DNA of 32,794 bases from Bryobacterales bacterium (lineage in GTDB: Bacteria > Acidobacteriota > Terriglobia > Bryobacterales > Bryobacteraceae). The notes under the pieces are model-generated. The model was not told where the DNA came from and made no database searches. It saw nothing but the letters and a program-made list of their open reading frames with translations. Below are positions 16,071 to 25,540 of this stretch, piece after piece (the first letter of the stretch is position 1; each line of letters opens with the position of its first letter). Position numbers and translations under genes: made by a program. Location of the stretch: contig DNFG01000203.1 in assembly GCA_003487005.1 (NCBI GenBank), positions 1 to 32,794 of the forward strand. The letters are read 5' to 3'.

Positions 16071-17249
16071 CTACTCGGGGCCGCCGGCCTCGATCCACTC
16101 GGTGTTGAAGCGGGCGTAACGGATCGTTTTGCGGGGCTCGCCGTTGTCGAGATGATTCAAAAACACGCTATAACTGGCGTGGATGGAGCCATCGGCGGAC
16201 TGCATGATGGAGGGGTAGTGGAAGGAACTGGCGCGTTCGGGGCGGGGATCGAATTCGAGCCGGCGGTTGGATTTCCAGGAGCGGCCTTCGTCATCCGACA
16301 GCGAGAGGGTGAGTTGGTGGCGGCCACGCTCGGTGTCGTTGTTGATGAGGAGCCAGCGGCCGTCCTTGAGGGTCTGGACTTCGAGACCGGTTCCGGAGTT
16401 GTGGAGGTCGGAGTCGGCGGCCATGGTCCAGGTTTCGCCGTTATCGCGGGATTCGCTGATCTGAACGCGCTTGGGGGGCGGGCCATTGTCACGCATGTAG
16501 GCGATGAGGGTACCGTCGCGGCGCCGGGCGAAGCTGGGTTGAACGCCGCCGCCGCCGAGGATGGGTTCGCTGGCGAACCACGTGGCGCCGTGATCATCAC
16601 TGATGGCGACGAGGGAGAAGCTGAAGCCGTCGGAATACAGGGGGATCAGAATGCGGCCCGACGGCATTTGGAAGGGCTTGGCGCGGCCCATCCAGCCCAT
16701 GCGCGAGAAGTACTTGTCGGCGGAGCGTTTCAGCATGGTCTGCCAGAATTTTCCGGCAACGCCATCGGGTTGGCGCGCGGCGGCCTCCTTCACGCGCTCC
16801 TCGATGTTGCGGGGTTTGAGGAAAAGGGGCTGACTGGATTCCCATTTGGGCGGGCCGTCGTTGAGGTAGTCGGAGGAAATGCGGATCTGGGTGACGGCGG
16901 TGTGCCATTCATTGGCGACGATGGTCTGCCAGAAGAACCAGAGGCGCTGTTTCTGGTCGATCCAGAGGACGGGGTTGGTGTCGGGGAAGCCGGGGACGTC
17001 GGCGAGCACAAACGGGGCGGACCAGGCGGAGGCGCCCTTTTTTTTGCGGGCGGCAAGCACGGCGACGTCATCGGCCTGGCGTTCGCCTGAACCGCGGTAC
17101 CAGCAGACGAGGAGGTCGCCATTGGGGAGTTCAACAATGGAGGAACCATGGTTGTGCTGGCGGTCGAGCGGGAAGATGTCCTGCTTTTCGACGAACGGCG
17201 GGGCGGCGGTCAACAGGGACGCGGCGAGGAAGAGGCCGAGGCGTTTCAT
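16071..17249 (-). CDS. Exported BNR/Asp-box sialidase-fold protein
   Basis: 392 residues from ATG 17249, which gives a signal peptide (MKRLGLFLAASLLTAAPP); the longer frame from 17450 overlaps the divergent PSD1 gene and lacks a signal. The chain is a six-bladed propeller with Asp-box repeats: SDDHGATW near residue 215, SRDNGETW near 265 and SDDEGRSW near 315. An N-terminal HNHGSSIVELPNGDLLVCWYRGSGE is the typical first strand with the arginine region of sialidase-like enzymes. Many such proteins are exo-sialidases; others are uncharacterised glycoside-acting enzymes, so the substrate stays open. GGAGGG abuts the ATG with no spacing and a TATACC box lies eight bases upstream, so the message may be nearly leaderless. 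The divergent PSD1 gene starts 84 bases away. Confidence 0.85.
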   Translation of the reverse strand: MKRLGLFLAASLLTAAPPFVEKQDIFPLDRQHNHGSSIVELPNGDLLVCWYRGSGERQADDVAVLAARKKKGASAWSAPFVLADVPGFPDTNPVLWIDQKQRLWFFWQTIVANEWHTAVTQIRISSDYLNDGPPKWESSQPLFLKPRNIEERVKEAAARQPDGVAGKFWQTMLKRSADKYFSRMGWMGRAKPFQMPSGRILIPLYSDGFSFSLVAISDDHGATWFASEPILGGGGVQPSFARRRDGTLIAYMRDNGPPPKRVQISESRDNGETWTMAADSDLHNSGTGLEVQTLKDGRWLLINNDTERGRHQLTLSLSDDEGRSWKSNRRLEFDPRPERASSFHYPSIMQSADGSIHASYSVFLNHLDNGEPRKTIRYARFNTEWIEAGGPE

Positions 17250-17333
17250 CCCTCCATGGTATAGCGGGGAGGCTGGCGCCCGGAATGGCGCTGCGATACG
17301 ATACCAAGATCTGCAAAAGCGGGCTGACACGGG

Positions 17334-20300
17334 ATGCTGCGCCTTTACTTCGCACTCACATTCGGGACTGTGCTCGCCGCCGCCGCGCCGGGCGTTGATT
17401 TCAATCGGGAAGTTCGCCCGATACTTTCGGACAATTGCTTCCACTGCCACGGGCCGGATTCGGCGACGCGGATGGCGAATCTGCGGCTGGACACGGAAGA
17501 GGGCGCAAGGAAGGCGATCGAGGCGGGAAATAGTGCGAAATCGAGGCTTTTTGTGCGTGTTTCACACGCAAAGAAGCCCCTAAGGATGCCGCCTCCTGCT
17601 TCGGGGCTGAGCCTGACGGACGCGCAAGTAGACACGCTGAAGCGTTGGATCGACGAAGGGGCGAAGTGGGACGAGCACTGGGCGTACCGGGCGCCGAAGC
17701 GTCCGGCTCCGCCTGTGGTGAATGCGAAGAGCTGGGTGAAGAACCCGGTGGACCTGTTCCTTCTGGCGCGTCTGGAGCGGGAAGGGCTGAAACCGGCAAA
17801 GGCGGCGCCGCGCGAGACGCTGATCCGCCGGTTGAGTTTTGATTTGACGGGGCTGCCGCCCACGCCGGAGGAGGTGGCGGCGTTTGTCAACGACCGTGCA
17901 ACAGGCGCGTACGAGCGGCTGGTGGACCGGTTGCTGGCCTCGCCCCACTACGGCGAGCGGATGGCGATGGAGTGGCTGGATCTCGCGCGGTATGCCGACA
18001 CGCACGGGTTTCACATTGACTCGCACAGAGACATGTGGCCATGGCGCGACTGGCTGATCCGGGCGTTCAACCGGAACCAGCCGTTCGATCAGTTCACGGT
18101 GGAACAGATCGCCGGGGACCTGCTGCCGGACGCAACGCTCGATCAGAAGATCGCGAGCGGGTTCAACCGGAATCACATGATTAACTTCGAGGGAGGCGCG
18201 ATTCCGGAGGAGTATCAGACCGAGTATGTGGTGGACCGCGTGGACGCGACGGCGACGGTCTGGATGGGTCTGACGATGGGCTGCGCCCGCTGCCACGACC
18301 ACAAGTACGACCCGATCAGCCAGAAGGATTTCTACCGGTTCGCGGCGTTTTTCAACACGACCAGCGAGGAAGGCCTGGACGGACGCTACGGGAATGCCAA
18401 GCCGTTCCTGCCGTTGCCGAACGAGGCGCAGCAGCAGCGATTGGACGCGATCGACGCGAAGACGGAAGCGCGGCGCGCGGAACTCGATGATGAAGTGATC
18501 GAGTTGCTGTTGCGGCGGTGGCAGCGGGAGCGATTCGACCATGTGCCGGCTTCACCGGTGCGCGGGCTGCGGGCCTGGTATGAACTGGACGGGAATCTGT
18601 CGGATATCTCCGGGCAGTTCCGGCACGGGCGTGTGCTGACGGGCGACATCGCGTTTGGCGCGGGTTCGATCCGCAATGGCGCCAACTTCGATTCGGCGAC
18701 GGTGGCGGAGTTTCCGGCTTCGGCGCTGGACGTGTCACGGCCGTTCAGCGTGAGTGTGTGGGTCCGCGCGGGGCGGCAGCAGGGGCAGCCGATCCTGCAG
18801 CAATTGGAGTTGAGCAGCGGCGGGATGAAGGGGTTTGAACTGGCGCTGGCGAAGCCCCGCACGCTGCCGCGTCTGCGGCGCGGACACCCGGTGGAGATTC
18901 GCCTGCTGGGCGGAGACCCGGGGCGGGCGCTGATTGTGCGCTCACGGGACTACGTCTTCTTGCAGAATGATAACCACCATCTGAGTGTCACGGGTGATGG
19001 CTCGGGCCGCGCAGCGGGATTGCGGCTGTTTGTGGATGGAAAGCCCGTTGCGCTGGATGTTGTCCAGGACACGTTGCCCGAGGGGTTCCGCGTGGAAGCG
19101 CCGTTGACGATTGGCGCTGCGAAGGCGGGCGCGCCGTTCAAGGGTCGGATCGACGACCTGCGTTTTTATGACCGGCCGCTGGGGGAAGGGGAGGTCGAAC
19201 AGCTTGCCGTCCGTTATCCGGTGGAGGTTGTTCTGGCAACGCCGGGCAAGCGCAACCGCGAGACGGCGGGCGCGCTGCGCGATTACTACCTGAAACACGA
19301 GGCGCCGGAGCAGTTCCGCGAGGCCTATCGCGAATTACTTGCACTGCGGGAAGAGCGGATCGACCTGGTGGAAGAGATTCCAACCGTGATGGTGATGGAC
19401 GAGGCGGAGACGCCGCGAGACACCTACGTCTTGGGACGCGGAGACTACACGCAGAAGGGCGAGAAGGTACTGCCGGGTGTGCCGGCGATGCTGCCGCCGC
19501 TGCCCTCGGGCGAAAAGGCGAACCGCCTGACGCTTGCCCGGTGGCTGACCTCGCCAGAGCATCCGCTGACGGCGCGGGTGGCGGTGAACCGCTACTGGCA
19601 GATGCTGTTCGGCTTCGGGATTGTGAAGACGAGTGAAGACTTCGGCAGCCAGGGTGAACCACCGGTCCACCAGGAGTTGCTGGACTGGCTGGCGGTGGAG
19701 TTCGTCGAGAGCGGCTGGGACGTGAAGGGGCTGATCCGGTTGATTGTGACCTCGGCGGCGTACCAGCAGCAGTCGCAGGTCACACCGGAGTTACTGGAGC
19801 GGGATCCCGAGAACCGGTTGCTGGCGCGCGGGCCGCGAAGACGATTGCCCGCCGAGATGGTCAGGGACAACGCACTGGCAGCGAGCGGGTTGTTGGTGAA
19901 GACGATCGGGGGACCGTCGGTGCTGCCGTATCAGCCGCCGGGCTTGTGGGAAGAATTGGCGTTCGGCGAAGCGTTCACGGCGCAGGAGTATGAACAGGAC
20001 CACGGCGACAAGCTGTACCGGCGGGCGATGTATACGTTCTGGAAGCGGACGGCGCCGCCGGCGTCGCTGGTGACATTCGATGCGCCCGACCGGGAAAAGT
20101 GCACGTCGCGGCGCGCGGTCACCAACACGCCGTTGCAGGCGCTGGTGACCTTGAATGACCCGACTTACGTGGAGGCGGCTCGGCATCTCGCAGCGCGTGT
20201 GCTCAGCGATGTCAGCGCACGCAACGACGACATGCGCCTGCGAAAGGCCTTTCAACTGGTGACCGCACGTTTGCCACAGGCGCAGGAACTGCGCGTGTTG

Positions 20301-20477
20301 AGGGGGGCGTTGGCCCATCAAGTGGGGGCCTACCAACGGGATCCCGAAGCAGCACGAGCCTTGCTGGCGGTGGGTGAGAAGCCCGCGGAGGCGGCGATTG
20401 AGGCGCCGCGACTGGCGGCATGGACGAACATCTGCACGATTCTGTTGAACCTCGACGAATCGGTGACCAAGGAGTAA
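17334..20477 (+). CDS. PSD1-type cytochrome protein: DUF1549, LamG-like and DUF1553 domains
   Basis: 1047 residues, typical for this family of Planctomycetes and Acidobacteria. A signal peptide ([20 protein letters not shown]) precedes a cytochrome-C-like PSD1 region with the haem motif CFHCH at 35-39 and RMPPPAS further on. DUF1549 follows ([26 protein letters not shown] onward), ending with a second CXXCH at 317-321 in CARCHDHK. A LamG/concanavalin-like insert runs from about 411 to 624 ([14 protein letters not shown] to [12 protein letters not shown]). DUF1553 closes the protein ([22 protein letters not shown]). The protein is exported and probably haem-bearing; its substrate is unknown, with a link to polysaccharide or sugar oxidation often proposed. 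The DUF1501 gene follows five bases later and is its usual partner. Confidence 0.93.
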   Translation: MLRLYFALTFGTVLAAAAPGVDFNREVRPILSDNCFHCHGPDSATRMANLRLDTEEGARKAIEAGNSAKSRLFVRVSHAKKPLRMPPPASGLSLTDAQVDTLKRWIDEGAKWDEHWAYRAPKRPAPPVVNAKSWVKNPVDLFLLARLEREGLKPAKAAPRETLIRRLSFDLTGLPPTPEEVAAFVNDRATGAYERLVDRLLASPHYGERMAMEWLDLARYADTHGFHIDSHRDMWPWRDWLIRAFNRNQPFDQFTVEQIAGDLLPDATLDQKIASGFNRNHMINFEGGAIPEEYQTEYVVDRVDATATVWMGLTMGCARCHDHKYDPISQKDFYRFAAFFNTTSEEGLDGRYGNAKPFLPLPNEAQQQRLDAIDAKTEARRAELDDEVIELLLRRWQRERFDHVPASPVRGLRAWYELDGNLSDISGQFRHGRVLTGDIAFGAGSIRNGANFDSATVAEFPASALDVSRPFSVSVWVRAGRQQGQPILQQLELSSGGMKGFELALAKPRTLPRLRRGHPVEIRLLGGDPGRALIVRSRDYVFLQNDNHHLSVTGDGSGRAAGLRLFVDGKPVALDVVQDTLPEGFRVEAPLTIGAAKAGAPFKGRIDDLRFYDRPLGEGEVEQLAVRYPVEVVLATPGKRNRETAGALRDYYLKHEAPEQFREAYRELLALREERIDLVEEIPTVMVMDEAETPRDTYVLGRGDYTQKGEKVLPGVPAMLPPLPSGEKANRLTLARWLTSPEHPLTARVAVNRYWQMLFGFGIVKTSEDFGSQGEPPVHQELLDWLAVEFVESGWDVKGLIRLIVTSAAYQQQSQVTPELLERDPENRLLARGPRRRLPAEMVRDNALAASGLLVKTIGGPSVLPYQPPGLWEELAFGEAFTAQEYEQDHGDKLYRRAMYTFWKRTAPPASLVTFDAPDREKCTSRRAVTNTPLQALVTLNDPTYVEAARHLAARVLSDVSARNDDMRLRKAFQLVTARLPQAQELRVLRGALAHQVGAYQRDPEAARALLAVGEKPAEAAIEAPRLAAWTNICTILLNLDESVTKE

Positions 20478-20482
20478 GTCGC

Positions 20483-21925
20483 ATGATGACGCCCGAGCAC
20501 GAACTGCTGTTCACACTGACGCGCCGGCACTTCTTCGGCCGCGCGGCGACCGGCCTTGGCGCTGCCGCGCTGGCAGCACTGCTACCCCGCGCCGCTCAGG
20601 CAGGCGGCGGTCTGGAAGGGCTTCCGCATTTCGCGCCCAAGGCAAAGCGGGTGATTCTGCTGCACCAGTCCGGCGGTCCTTCGCAGTTGGACACTTTCGA
20701 CTACAAGCCCGGGCTTGCGAAGCACCGGGGCATTGATCTGCCGGATTCGATCCGGATGGGCCAGCGGATCACGGGGATGACGTCAGGGCAGAGTTCGTTG
20801 CCGGTGGCTCCGTCGATCTTCAGTTTCCAGCGATATGGACAGACCGGGACGTGGGTCAGCGAACTGATGCCCCACACGGCGAAGATCGTGGACGACCTCG
20901 CAATCATCAAGACGATGCACACCGAGGCGATCAACCACGATCCGGCGATCACGTTCTTTCAGAGCGGATTCCAGCAGCCTGGGCGGCCATCGATGGGTGC
21001 GTGGGTCAGTTATGGTCTCGGGAGCGAGAACGAGAATCTGCCGTCGTTTATTGTGCTGTTGTCGCAGGCACACGCTCTGAATACGGATCAGCCGCTGTTT
21101 TCGCGGCTGTGGGGCAGCGGATTTCTGCCGTCCAGCCACCAGGGGGTGAAACTGCGTTCGGGCGCGGACCCGGTGCTGTTTCTGAACGATCCGCCGGGCG
21201 TGGCGAAGGACACGCGGCGGTCGATACTGGACACGATCGAGCGGATCAACCGGATCAAGCACACTTCATTCGGGGATCCCGAGATCGAGACGCGAATCGC
21301 GCAGTACGAGATGGCGTACCGGATGCAGACATCGGTGCCGGAGTTGATGGATCTGACGAAAGAGCCGGAGACGACGTTCGAAAATTACGGACCCGAGTCG
21401 CGCAAACCAGGCACATACGCGGCGAACTGTCTGCTGGCGCGGCGCCTGGCCGAACGGGGGGTCCGTTTCATTCAGCTCTATCATCGCGGCTGGGATCAAC
21501 ATAACGACCTGCCTCGGGATTTGCGCTTGCAGTGCCAGGGGACGGATCAGCCGACCGCGGCGCTGGTGGCGGACCTGAAGCAGCGGGGGTTGCTGGAGGA
21601 CACCCTGGTCGTTTGGGGCGGCGAGTTCGGACGAACGGTCTACTGTCAGGGCCGGCTGACGGAATCGAATTACGGGCGGGACCATCATCCGAGAAACTTC
21701 GTCATGTGGGCTGCGGGCGGCGGGATCAAGGCGGGAGTGCGGATCGGCGAGACGGATGAATTCAGCTACAACGTGACGGCGGATCCGGTGCATGTCCACG
21801 ATCTGCAGGCGACGATTCTGCATTGCCTGGGCATCGATCACAAGCGGCTGACGTACAAATTCCAGGGGCGGCATTTCCGGTTGACGGATGTCCATGGCAA
21901 GCTGATTAAGGCCGTCCTGGCCTGA
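20483..21925 (+). CDS. DUF1501 protein (sulfatase-like fold), Tat-exported
   Basis: 480 residues from ATG 20483 (a second ATG follows at once). AAGGAG overlapping the end of the PSD1 gene serves as ribosome site, which implies coupled translation. The N terminus carries a twin-arginine signal, [22 protein letters not shown] with RR at 14-15. The body is the alkaline-phosphatase/sulfatase-like DUF1501 fold: [45 protein letters not shown] and [19 protein letters not shown] supply the usual metal-site Asp/His/Glu positions. Family members always seem to travel with PSD1 proteins, so the pair probably works as one periplasmic unit. Catalytic activity has not, to my knowledge, been settled. Confidence 0.93.
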   Translation: MMTPEHELLFTLTRRHFFGRAATGLGAAALAALLPRAAQAGGGLEGLPHFAPKAKRVILLHQSGGPSQLDTFDYKPGLAKHRGIDLPDSIRMGQRITGMTSGQSSLPVAPSIFSFQRYGQTGTWVSELMPHTAKIVDDLAIIKTMHTEAINHDPAITFFQSGFQQPGRPSMGAWVSYGLGSENENLPSFIVLLSQAHALNTDQPLFSRLWGSGFLPSSHQGVKLRSGADPVLFLNDPPGVAKDTRRSILDTIERINRIKHTSFGDPEIETRIAQYEMAYRMQTSVPELMDLTKEPETTFENYGPESRKPGTYAANCLLARRLAERGVRFIQLYHRGWDQHNDLPRDLRLQCQGTDQPTAALVADLKQRGLLEDTLVVWGGEFGRTVYCQGRLTESNYGRDHHPRNFVMWAAGGGIKAGVRIGETDEFSYNVTADPVHVHDLQATILHCLGIDHKRLTYKFQGRHFRLTDVHGKLIKAVLA

Positions 21926-22036
21926 AGGCGGAAAAATTCTCCGGCAATTCTGACCGGCGCGCCCGGCAGGAAAGCCACAAGATGTTGCAAGCAGGTCATT
22001 TGCAAAATTGGCTCCCGAACTGCAAGGGCGTCTGAT

Positions 22037-22474
22037 ATGTGGACCCAACTGCGTATCGGAATTCTTGGCGCCGTCCTCGGCGGTTTGGCGATTGGCGGCG
22101 TCACGATGCTGAAGGACCGTGAGCCCGCACCGAGGCCCATGACGGAGCAGATGCCGGTTCCGATGGCTGAAGTCCCGGGTTACGTTGGCCCTTTGTATGA
22201 CCACGAAGGCAGAATGGTCGGCTATGCGCTGCCCGAGGACGCACGGGCGAGGCCGATGCAGCCGGCCTCACGGACGGCCCCCGCCCCCGCTGCTGCACCG
22301 AGGAGACAGGGCCGTTCGACCGGGAAGTCGATCGCCATTGTCGGGGGCAGTGCGGGGACCGGCGCCGCCATCGGCGCGCTCGCTGGTGGTGGAAAGGGCG
22401 CGGCAATCGGAGCAATCAGCGGCGGAGCCGCCGGCCTGATTTACGACCGGCACACGCACAAGAAGCCTCGTTGA
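22037..22474 (+). CDS. Membrane-anchored protein with glycine-zipper domain
   Basis: 145 residues. An N-terminal hydrophobic segment (IGILGAVLGGLAIGGVTML) is either a signal anchor or signal peptide. A proline-rich linker with PGYVGPLYDHEGRMVGYA follows, and residues 97-140 form a glycine-zipper/YMGG-like segment, VGGSAGTGAAIGALAGGG then GAAIGAISGGAAGLIYD. Such segments insert in or lie on membranes and occur in outer-membrane lipoproteins and surface antigens. AAGGG lies nine bases upstream of the ATG. A terminator-like hairpin begins 20 bases after its stop. The 111 bases before it (21926-22036) hold two TTGCAA motifs but no clear promoter pair. Confidence 0.7.
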   Translation: MWTQLRIGILGAVLGGLAIGGVTMLKDREPAPRPMTEQMPVPMAEVPGYVGPLYDHEGRMVGYALPEDARARPMQPASRTAPAPAAAPRRQGRSTGKSIAIVGGSAGTGAAIGALAGGGKGAAIGAISGGAAGLIYDRHTHKKPR

Positions 22475-22493
22475 GCGCTGGCATGATAGGATC

Positions 22494-22519
22494 AGGGCCG
22501 TGAGACTCACGGCCCTTTT
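22494..22519 (+). terminator. Terminator-like hairpin overlapping the next gene's start codon
   Basis: AGGGCCGTGAG (22494-22504), one central A, and CTCACGGCCCT (22506-22516) are exact reverse complements; folding gives a nine-base stem with a five-base loop, followed by TTTT and a pyrimidine tract. By shape this is a good intrinsic terminator for the glycine-zipper gene. The GTG start (22500-22502) of the lipoprotein lies in its left arm. Confidence 0.65.
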
Positions 22520-22985
22520 CTCTTTCTGCGCCGTCGCGCTCCTCCTCGCCGGTTGCAGTTCAGCCCCGGCGCCGGAGGTCGCAAAGCAACCAGCCGCGCC
22601 TGCGGCACCCAAGCCCACGGATCAGACCCGCCGCTTCCCGATGGCGGAGCGCGGGGAAGTGACGCTGGTCGAGACTTCGCTGCTCGGCAAGGCCTTCCTG
22701 CCGGGCGGCAATCTGGCGAAGTACAAGCGCGCGGGCAAAGAGTACGAAATGTTTCTCGTGCGAGCAGCAACGCCCACTGCGGCTGCCACGATGTTGCTCG
22801 ACTACAAGAATTCGCTGGTTGAGCCGAAGTTCGTGGCGCACTTCGGCGGGTTTTTTGGCGACGACGCGGGCACGCCCACGTTCCTGTTCAGCAAGGGGAG
22901 TTGGCTCGCAGGGGTCCGCGGGTTGAACCGCGAGGACGCGGACACCGTTGCCCGCCAACTGGCCGCGCGCCTGGATGCGGATTAG
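22500..22985 (+). CDS. Small lipoprotein of unknown function
   Basis: 161 residues from GTG 22500; no other start is available before the signal peptide. MRLTALFSFCAVALLLAGCSS is a clear lipoprotein signal with lipobox LAGC (Cys19), so the mature protein is probably acylated and attached to a membrane facing the periplasm. After a Pro/Ala-rich linker the domain contains FLPGGNLAKYKRAGKEYEMFLVR, a central LLDYKNSL and FFGDDAGTPTFLFSKGSWLAGVRGL; I do not recognise a characterised family. A TAGGAT box ends seven bases before the GTG, compatible with a leaderless message that starts at the GTG and would carry most of the hairpin in its coding region. Its stop overlaps that of the convergent M28 gene (TTAG shared). 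Confidence 0.75.
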   Translation: MRLTALFSFCAVALLLAGCSSAPAPEVAKQPAAPAAPKPTDQTRRFPMAERGEVTLVETSLLGKAFLPGGNLAKYKRAGKEYEMFLVRAATPTAAATMLLDYKNSLVEPKFVAHFGGFFGDDAGTPTFLFSKGSWLAGVRGLNREDADTVARQLAARLDAD

Positions 22986-23860
22986 CGGTCCAGCCGTTTG
23001 AGCGTTTCGGCGACCACCCGGCCGACCACTTCGAAGCTCTTCGGGCTCAATTTGTCCATCGTGTCCTCGTCGGTGTGCCACCAGGAGTTGTTGGGGCCGT
23101 AGTCGAAGTCGATCAGATTGATGGCACGAACGCCGAGGCGAAGAAACGGGGTGTGATCGTCCTCCACCGCCCAACCCTGGTTGCCGAAGTGGTGGGCGTA
23201 GCCGAGTTCACGGGCAACGGACCAGACCAGGCGCTGGAGAGGTTCGGAGGAGAAGCTCTCCTTGAGCAGCACAAGATCCCGGTCGCCGATCATGTCGACG
23301 TTGATGAGGGCATTGATGCGAGCGATGGTGCCGTCCTTGTACCAGCGGGCGGCCAGATGGCGGGACCCGTAGAGGGAGTCCTTGTCGCTCCAGTCGCGGA
23401 TGGCTTCTTCACCGTCGAAAAAGACCAGGACGAGATCGTGCTTGAGTTTGGCGTTGCGGAAGACGCGCGCGAGTTCCAGGAGAAAGCCCGTCGAAGAGCC
23501 GGCATCATTGGCGCCGGCGAAGTTGATGGCGAGTTTCTTGGTGTCGGTGTGGCCGGAGACGACGAGAATCCGTCCACCGGGCTGACCCGGAAGGCGGGCG
23601 ATGATGTTCCTCATCGGCAGGCGCCCGATAGGCGTGGAGGCAGTGAAGGCATCCTCTTCGACCTGCCAACCCCAGGACTTCAGCCGGGAGACGATCAGCG
23701 CGTGCATCTTCCTGGCGGCGGCCGAGCCTGGAGGACGGGGCCCGAGTGCGACGACCTCCGCGGTGAGCTTGTAAGCGGAGTCACCCGAGAAGGGTGCCTG
23801 CGCCAAGGCGAGACTGGCGGCGGCGAGGACGATGAAAGGGAGAAGGCGGAGGGCGGTCAC
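22982..23860 (-). CDS. Exported M28-family zinc enzyme resembling animal-type glutaminyl-peptide cyclotransferase
   Basis: 292 residues starting with GTG at 23860, overlapping the stop of the upstream methyltransferase gene as GTGA. Signal peptide: MTALRLLPFIVLAAASLALAQA. The alpha/beta zinc-hydrolase fold is clear, and details favour glutaminyl cyclase over aminopeptidase: a single-zinc set of Asp119 (FAGANDAGSS), Glu152 in FFDGEEA with Glu151 as general acid/base, and His262 in WWHTDED; the run SDKDSLYGSRHLA after DGEEA; and AVEDDHTPFLRLGV at 231-244. In animal enzymes these same blocks make N-terminal pyroglutamate from glutamine. Bacterial homologues are usually annotated only as M28 peptidases, so activity is unproven. 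It is the last gene of a GT2-methyltransferase-methyltransferase operon. Confidence 0.85.
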   Translation of the reverse strand: MTALRLLPFIVLAAASLALAQAPFSGDSAYKLTAEVVALGPRPPGSAAARKMHALIVSRLKSWGWQVEEDAFTASTPIGRLPMRNIIARLPGQPGGRILVVSGHTDTKKLAINFAGANDAGSSTGFLLELARVFRNAKLKHDLVLVFFDGEEAIRDWSDKDSLYGSRHLAARWYKDGTIARINALINVDMIGDRDLVLLKESFSSEPLQRLVWSVARELGYAHHFGNQGWAVEDDHTPFLRLGVRAINLIDFDYGPNNSWWHTDEDTMDKLSPKSFEVVGRVVAETLKRLDR

Positions 23861-24546
23861 GGGTTCCTCCGGGCGAGGGCGATGTAGCCGGGGGTGTAGT
23901 CGCCGTGGCGGTCCACGGAATCAAAGACGGGCAGCAGCAGGGCGGCAGGCGCACACACGAGCAGCGCCAGCCAGCGCCAGGGAGGCCGGAACAGCAACGC
24001 GGCGGCCCAGAAACGGCGGGCCAGGAGGCGGAAGAGTCCACCGACGGGACGGATTTCGACAGCCGCGAATCCGGCTCTTTCAAGCAGGTAGCGTAACCCG
24101 TGGCAGGTGTAGCGGAAGTAATCGTGAGGAGCTTGATGCACTTCCCACTGGTGGGGTGCGACGATCAGCAGCGGCGCGCCGGGCCGAAGGACGCGTGCGA
24201 TCTCCGCGAGGGCGGCCGCGGGCTCGGGGAGGTGTTCGAGGGTGACGATGTTGAGAGCGGCGTCAAAGCTGGCAGTTGCGAAGGGGAGGGCGGCGAGGTC
24301 GGCGATGGCATCGAGGTGGCGGTAGTCCCATTCGGCATCGCCGACGGCGAGATCGACAGCCACATAGCGCTGACGGTCAAAGCAGGGAGCGTGGCGGGCC
24401 TCGCCGGCCCCGGCATCGAGCACTCGGGCGCCTTCAGGCAAATGGAGGGCGAAAGTAAAGACAGACTGATCCAATTCCGCCTCGAAATGGTAGACCCAAC
24501 GGACGAGCGGGTCGGGCAGGAGTTGGCGCGCCCGGGCGTAAGTCAT
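23857..24546 (-). CDS. Class I SAM-dependent methyltransferase
   Basis: 229 residues from ATG 24546, which overlaps the upstream gene's stop as ATGA; a longer frame from 25062 overlaps that gene and reads as arginine/proline noise. SAM-binding motif I is VLDAGAGEARH, followed by VAVDLAVGD, the motif ASFDAALNIVTLEHLPEP and ARVLRPGAPLLIVAPHQWEVHQAPHDYFRYT, all typical of Methyltransf_11 enzymes in surface-glycan clusters. The last 60 residues are hydrophobic (WAAALLFRPPWRWLALLVCAPAALLLPVF), suggesting membrane association, perhaps near lipid-linked glycans. The substrate is unknown. It overlaps both neighbours by four bases and must be translated as part of the operon. Confidence 0.87.
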   Translation of the reverse strand: MTYARARQLLPDPLVRWVYHFEAELDQSVFTFALHLPEGARVLDAGAGEARHAPCFDRQRYVAVDLAVGDAEWDYRHLDAIADLAALPFATASFDAALNIVTLEHLPEPAAALAEIARVLRPGAPLLIVAPHQWEVHQAPHDYFRYTCHGLRYLLERAGFAAVEIRPVGGLFRLLARRFWAAALLFRPPWRWLALLVCAPAALLLPVFDSVDRHGDYTPGYIALARRNP

Positions 24547-25508
24547 GACTTTGCGGGGCGGGCTTCGATCATGATGGTGGACCCGGCGCCGAAAGCGGCT
24601 TCGAGGGCGGCGACGGGCAGGGCGGCGAGCGTTAACAGTAAATAGAGCCCATCCTTGAGGAGTTTCACGGCCTTGTGCTCGGCAACACCACGGACGCGGC
24701 GGGACATCGGATCGAGGGCGGGAATCAATGAAGTGGCCATGCCGGCGGGGTTGTCCCGCAGGGAGAAGTGCTTGGTGCGGATGATTTCGTAGCCGCAGTG
24801 TTCGAGCAGGTTGACAAGGTCCCGCTCCTTGAAGTGAATCAGATGGCGGGGGATATCCAGCCCGTTCCAGCGTTCGCCGAGCAGGAGAAACTGCCAGCAG
24901 GCGGCATTGGGGACCTGCACGATCAGCCGTCCACCGGGAGCCAGCAGGGAGCGCGCGGCCTCGAGGTAGGTCACGGGATCGTAGAGGTGCTCGAGAACGT
25001 GATACATCGTGATCAGGCCGAAGGTGCCGGGCCGGAATGGTGCGCGTGGCAGTGCGCCGCACACGGCGGGCACTCCGTTGGTCTTCCAGGCCACGGCCGC
25101 GGCGCTCGGCGAAAAATCGAGACCCACGCGCTGGCTCTCAGGGATCCCAAGTTCGCGCAGGAAGAGGCCGCCGCCACAACCAACGTCGAGAACGGGAAGT
25201 CCACTGACACCGGATTCGTTCAAGGCGCGGCGGGCAAAGGCGACGTGATCACGGAGGACAAACCGGCGCCAGGCTTCGGCGAGGCGGTCGGCCGGGTCGG
25301 CGTTTGGATCAAACCAGTAGTTGTCGGGGTAACAGGCGGCGAGTTCGGCGGGCGCGGGCCAGGGGTAGAGGCGCATCATCCGGCACTCGCGGCACTCGAT
25401 GACCAGAAAGGACTCCGTGGTGGTGGCATACAGACGATCGCTGCCGTGGCAGAGGGTTCGGAATTGGGGACAGCCACAGCCAGGGCAGGCATTGGGGTCC
25501 TTGGGCAC
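24543..25508 (-). CDS. Class I methyltransferase with N-terminal zinc-ribbon (Methyltransf_13-like arrangement)
   Basis: The family sequence begins with a cysteine cluster, CPGCGC then ECRECRM, the zinc ribbon of glycan-linked C-methyltransferase-like proteins, and goes on to LPVLDVGCGGGLFLRELG (SAM motif I), FGLITMYHVLEHLYDP and RLIVQVPNAACWQFLLLGERWNGLDIPRHLIHF. The start is uncertain. The frame is open to ATG 25844, but the extra 112 residues lie wholly over the coding end of the glycosyltransferase and are Pro/Ala/Asp noise. I chose GTG 25508, six codons before the first zinc-ribbon cysteine, giving 321 residues; CTG 25544, overlapping the GT stop, is another option. A hydrophobic segment near the C terminus (LYLLLTLAALPVAAL) may bind membrane. 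Probably acts on a nucleotide-sugar or glycan made by the operon. Confidence 0.82.
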   Translation of the reverse strand: MPKDPNACPGCGCPQFRTLCHGSDRLYATTTESFLVIECRECRMMRLYPWPAPAELAACYPDNYWFDPNADPADRLAEAWRRFVLRDHVAFARRALNESGVSGLPVLDVGCGGGLFLRELGIPESQRVGLDFSPSAAAVAWKTNGVPAVCGALPRAPFRPGTFGLITMYHVLEHLYDPVTYLEAARSLLAPGGRLIVQVPNAACWQFLLLGERWNGLDIPRHLIHFKERDLVNLLEHCGYEIIRTKHFSLRDNPAGMATSLIPALDPMSRRVRGVAEHKAVKLLKDGLYLLLTLAALPVAALEAAFGAGSTIMIEARPAKS

Positions 25509-25540
25509 GGACGCGCCGGGTTGCAGTGCGGCGGAAGCGT

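Noticed and set aside
16041..17090. A 349-codon plus-strand frame opposite the sialidase-fold gene
   Set aside because: Antisense shadow; the minus frame has a signal peptide and three Asp boxes.
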